Positions 20,445-21,643 of a DNA stretch of 21,643 nucleotides are shown here, one piece after another. How positions within the stretch are numbered: position 1 is the first letter of the stretch; the number at the start of each line of letters is the position of its first letter. The stretch covers positions 1-21,643 of the forward strand of contig NZ_JBNUPE010000021.1 of assembly GCF_050409585.1 (NCBI RefSeq), read 5' to 3'. Both the position numbers and the translations under genes were made by a program. The stretch is from Facklamia sp050409585. GTDB lineage: Bacteria > Bacillota > Bacilli > Lactobacillales > Aerococcaceae. The notes beneath the pieces were generated by a model that was given only the letters and a program-made list of their open reading frames with translations, made no database searches and was not told the origin of the DNA.

Positions 20445-21643
20445 TTATTCATCTAATTCCCAATATCCATTATTACCACTTCCAATATATCTTAGGTTTT
20501 CTATTTCTTTAATTCGTCTTTCAATAGTTTTTTCACTTACACCAGCTTGTTCAGCTATTTCTTTTCTTGTTATCCTATCGTTAGCTCTTATCTTATCTAT
20601 AATAAAGTCTATTAAATCTTCTTTGGACTGAACGACATCGTGAGCGACACCGTGAACGACATCGTGAGCGACACCGTGAACGACAGTCCCCCCACCCACT
20701 TTTTTCGTTGCAATTTCCTTAAGAGGAATGATTGTTTTAAAAATATCTCCTTCTTCAAAAACAGGTTCTGCTCCTGAATAAAGTTTAGCGTATTTATAGG
20801 TGTTTCTCATACCAGAACCTAGTTCATCAGCAATTCCAATCTCTCGAAAGACTTTTGATATAGGTGGATTTTTTGGAAAGGGTTTAAATCTTTTTATATC
20901 TAAAATACCTAAACCATGGGCTAGATTACTATTTTCAACTAAAATCTTTTCATCATCTATGATCATCTTGGCTGGAAAACCACTAGAATAATCCCTATGA
21001 GCTAGGGTGTTGGATATTATCTCCCTTAAAATCATATCTCTTGCATTAACATTTAAAGTCCCATCTAGAACAAATAAATCATTTAGATGTTTTTGCCCAA
21101 AGGCTAAAAGTCGATCATAGGAATCAATGAGGTTGGTTATAACCACATCTCGATCATCATAACGGTCTTTATTTTCAACTCGAAAGATTGCATCTGTCTT
21201 ATGTTGAGGTAGAACTGACATAATAGTAGAGTCCTTACCAAATAAAAGGATTCCTGCCAAAGTAATCCCCTCTTGGTTACTTTCAGGATCAAGCAAGATT
21301 AAATTGGTACTTCTTAAAAGCTCTTCATTATCCATTGTATCCCATAGGTGGTTTTGATTACGACTTAGAGCTTTTGCCCTTGCCTTGTTTATGACTTCTT
21401 CATCTAAATGCTCCAAACCTATCTTGGGATAGACCTTATTTACAAAATAAGTTCCTTGCTTTCTAGCATAGAGTTTATAAACCTGTTCTGACTGGTCTGT
21501 GATGTTGATATCTCCTTCATGAGACCTGTCCCAAATCCTTCCATTATGCCTGCATACTTGAGAACCTCTCGGTACTCTAATATAAATCAAGGTCTTACCA
21601 TCGATATCCATTGTTTTGGGAACTAAATAAAGGGGTGGATTTA
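20445..21643 (-). CDS. AlbA_2/HATPase_c_4 regulator-like protein, 5' end off the window
   Basis: The frame stays open to the window edge (NPPLYLVPKT precedes the Met at 21609-21611), so the true start lies beyond 21643 and that Met is internal. Visible parts are: the end of an AlbA_2 (Schlafen-like) domain with YIRVPRGSQVCRHNGRIWDR; an ATPase domain of the HATPase_c_4 type with REIISNTLAHRDYS (family E-x-x-x-N-A-x-x-H-R-D-Y), IVENSN-like and GIADELGSGMRN motifs; a linker VVHGVAHDVVHGVAHDVV; and a C-terminal winged helix (RITRKEIAEQAGVSEKTIER) ending NGYWELDE. Such proteins are annotated as transcriptional regulators or RecG-like and are frequent on mobile elements, but their substrates are unsettled. 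The linker is encoded by 24-bp tandem repeats. A terminator follows the gene. Confidence 0.85.
   Translation of the reverse strand, partial: NPPLYLVPKTMDIDGKTLIYIRVPRGSQVCRHNGRIWDRSHEGDINITDQSEQVYKLYARKQGTYFVNKVYPKIGLEHLDEEVINKARAKALSRNQNHLWDTMDNEELLRSTNLILLDPESNQEGITLAGILLFGKDSTIMSVLPQHKTDAIFRVENKDRYDDRDVVITNLIDSYDRLLAFGQKHLNDLFVLDGTLNVNARDMILREIISNTLAHRDYSSGFPAKMIIDDEKILVENSNLAHGLGILDIKRFKPFPKNPPISKVFREIGIADELGSGMRNTYKYAKLYSGAEPVFEEGDIFKTIIPLKEIATKKVGGGTVVHGVAHDVVHGVAHDVVQSKEDLIDFIIDKIRANDRITRKEIAEQAGVSEKTIERRIKEIENLRYIGSGNNGYWELDE
20631..20684 (-). repeat. 24-bp tandem repeat inside the AlbA_2/HATPase gene
   Basis: AACGACATCGTG followed by AGCGACACCGTG forms a 24-bp unit present at 20631-20654 and 20655-20678 without a mismatch, with a partial third copy to 20684. 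Each unit is two similar 12-mers. It encodes VVHGVAHD repeats. The unit length is a multiple of three, so copy-number change keeps the frame. Confidence 0.9.

Noticed and set aside
20631..20684. CRISPR-like repeat
   Set aside because: The repeats are directly adjacent with no spacers and encode an in-frame protein linker.

Overview
The window is AT-rich DNA from a low-GC Gram-positive (Bacillota). Codon use (AGA, ATA, TTA), AGGAGG-type ribosome sites and the gene families fit an anaerobic coccus of the Peptoniphilaceae (Anaerococcus, Peptoniphilus, Finegoldia type). Streptococcus or Gemella-like hosts cannot be excluded. Almost everything recognisable is accessory DNA, in four blocks.

Block 1 (1-954): the 3' end and right terminal repeat of an ISL3-family insertion sequence. 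It is followed by a minus-strand operon of a small XRE repressor-type regulator (739-954) and two small membrane proteins (471-761, 249-464).

Block 2 (955-3230): a mobilisation module on the plus strand. A non-coding segment of about 560 bp holds direct and inverted repeats that look like an oriT or leader region, followed by MobC (1516-1869), a MOBP-type relaxase with an HxDxxHxH motif (1871-3202) and a terminator.

Block 3 (3340-9760): a bacteriocin export locus on the minus strand, read from high to low coordinates. It has a promoter with a palindrome, a C39-peptidase ABC exporter (7451-9676), bacteriocin precursor A (7002-7373) with a membrane protein that may be its immunity protein (6662-6946), then bacteriocin precursor B (6097-6469, broken by a 1-nt frameshift) with its immunity candidate (5884-6072). 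Next come a possible 30-aa membrane peptide (5427-5519), a GyrI-like or unknown protein (4960-5427), the HlyD-type export partner (3509-4963), and the stump of a third bacteriocin cassette (3365-3430). The exporter would cleave the shared double-glycine leader and translocate the cores with the HlyD protein, while the small membrane proteins would protect the producer. Each precursor start is preceded by the same small hairpin.

Block 4 (9973-21643): part of an integrative conjugative element on the minus strand. It holds an AlbA_2/HATPase regulator cut by the window edge (20445-21643), a 3079-residue ArdC-like/N6-methyltransferase/SNF2-helicase protein (11124-20363), an SSB-like protein (10419-11078) and a probably 5'-truncated protein (10022-10408). 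The first three of these genes are each followed by a 9-bp stem with a tetraloop. The giant protein and the SSB-like protein end in the same SILGxIxxY tail, and the SSB-like protein shares a helical module with the gene after it.

The most interesting items are the one-base break in bacteriocin B that hides a 123-aa precursor exactly as long as A, the relic third cassette, and the shared C-terminal tail and module of the conjugative-element proteins. No rRNA, tRNA or CRISPR array was seen.
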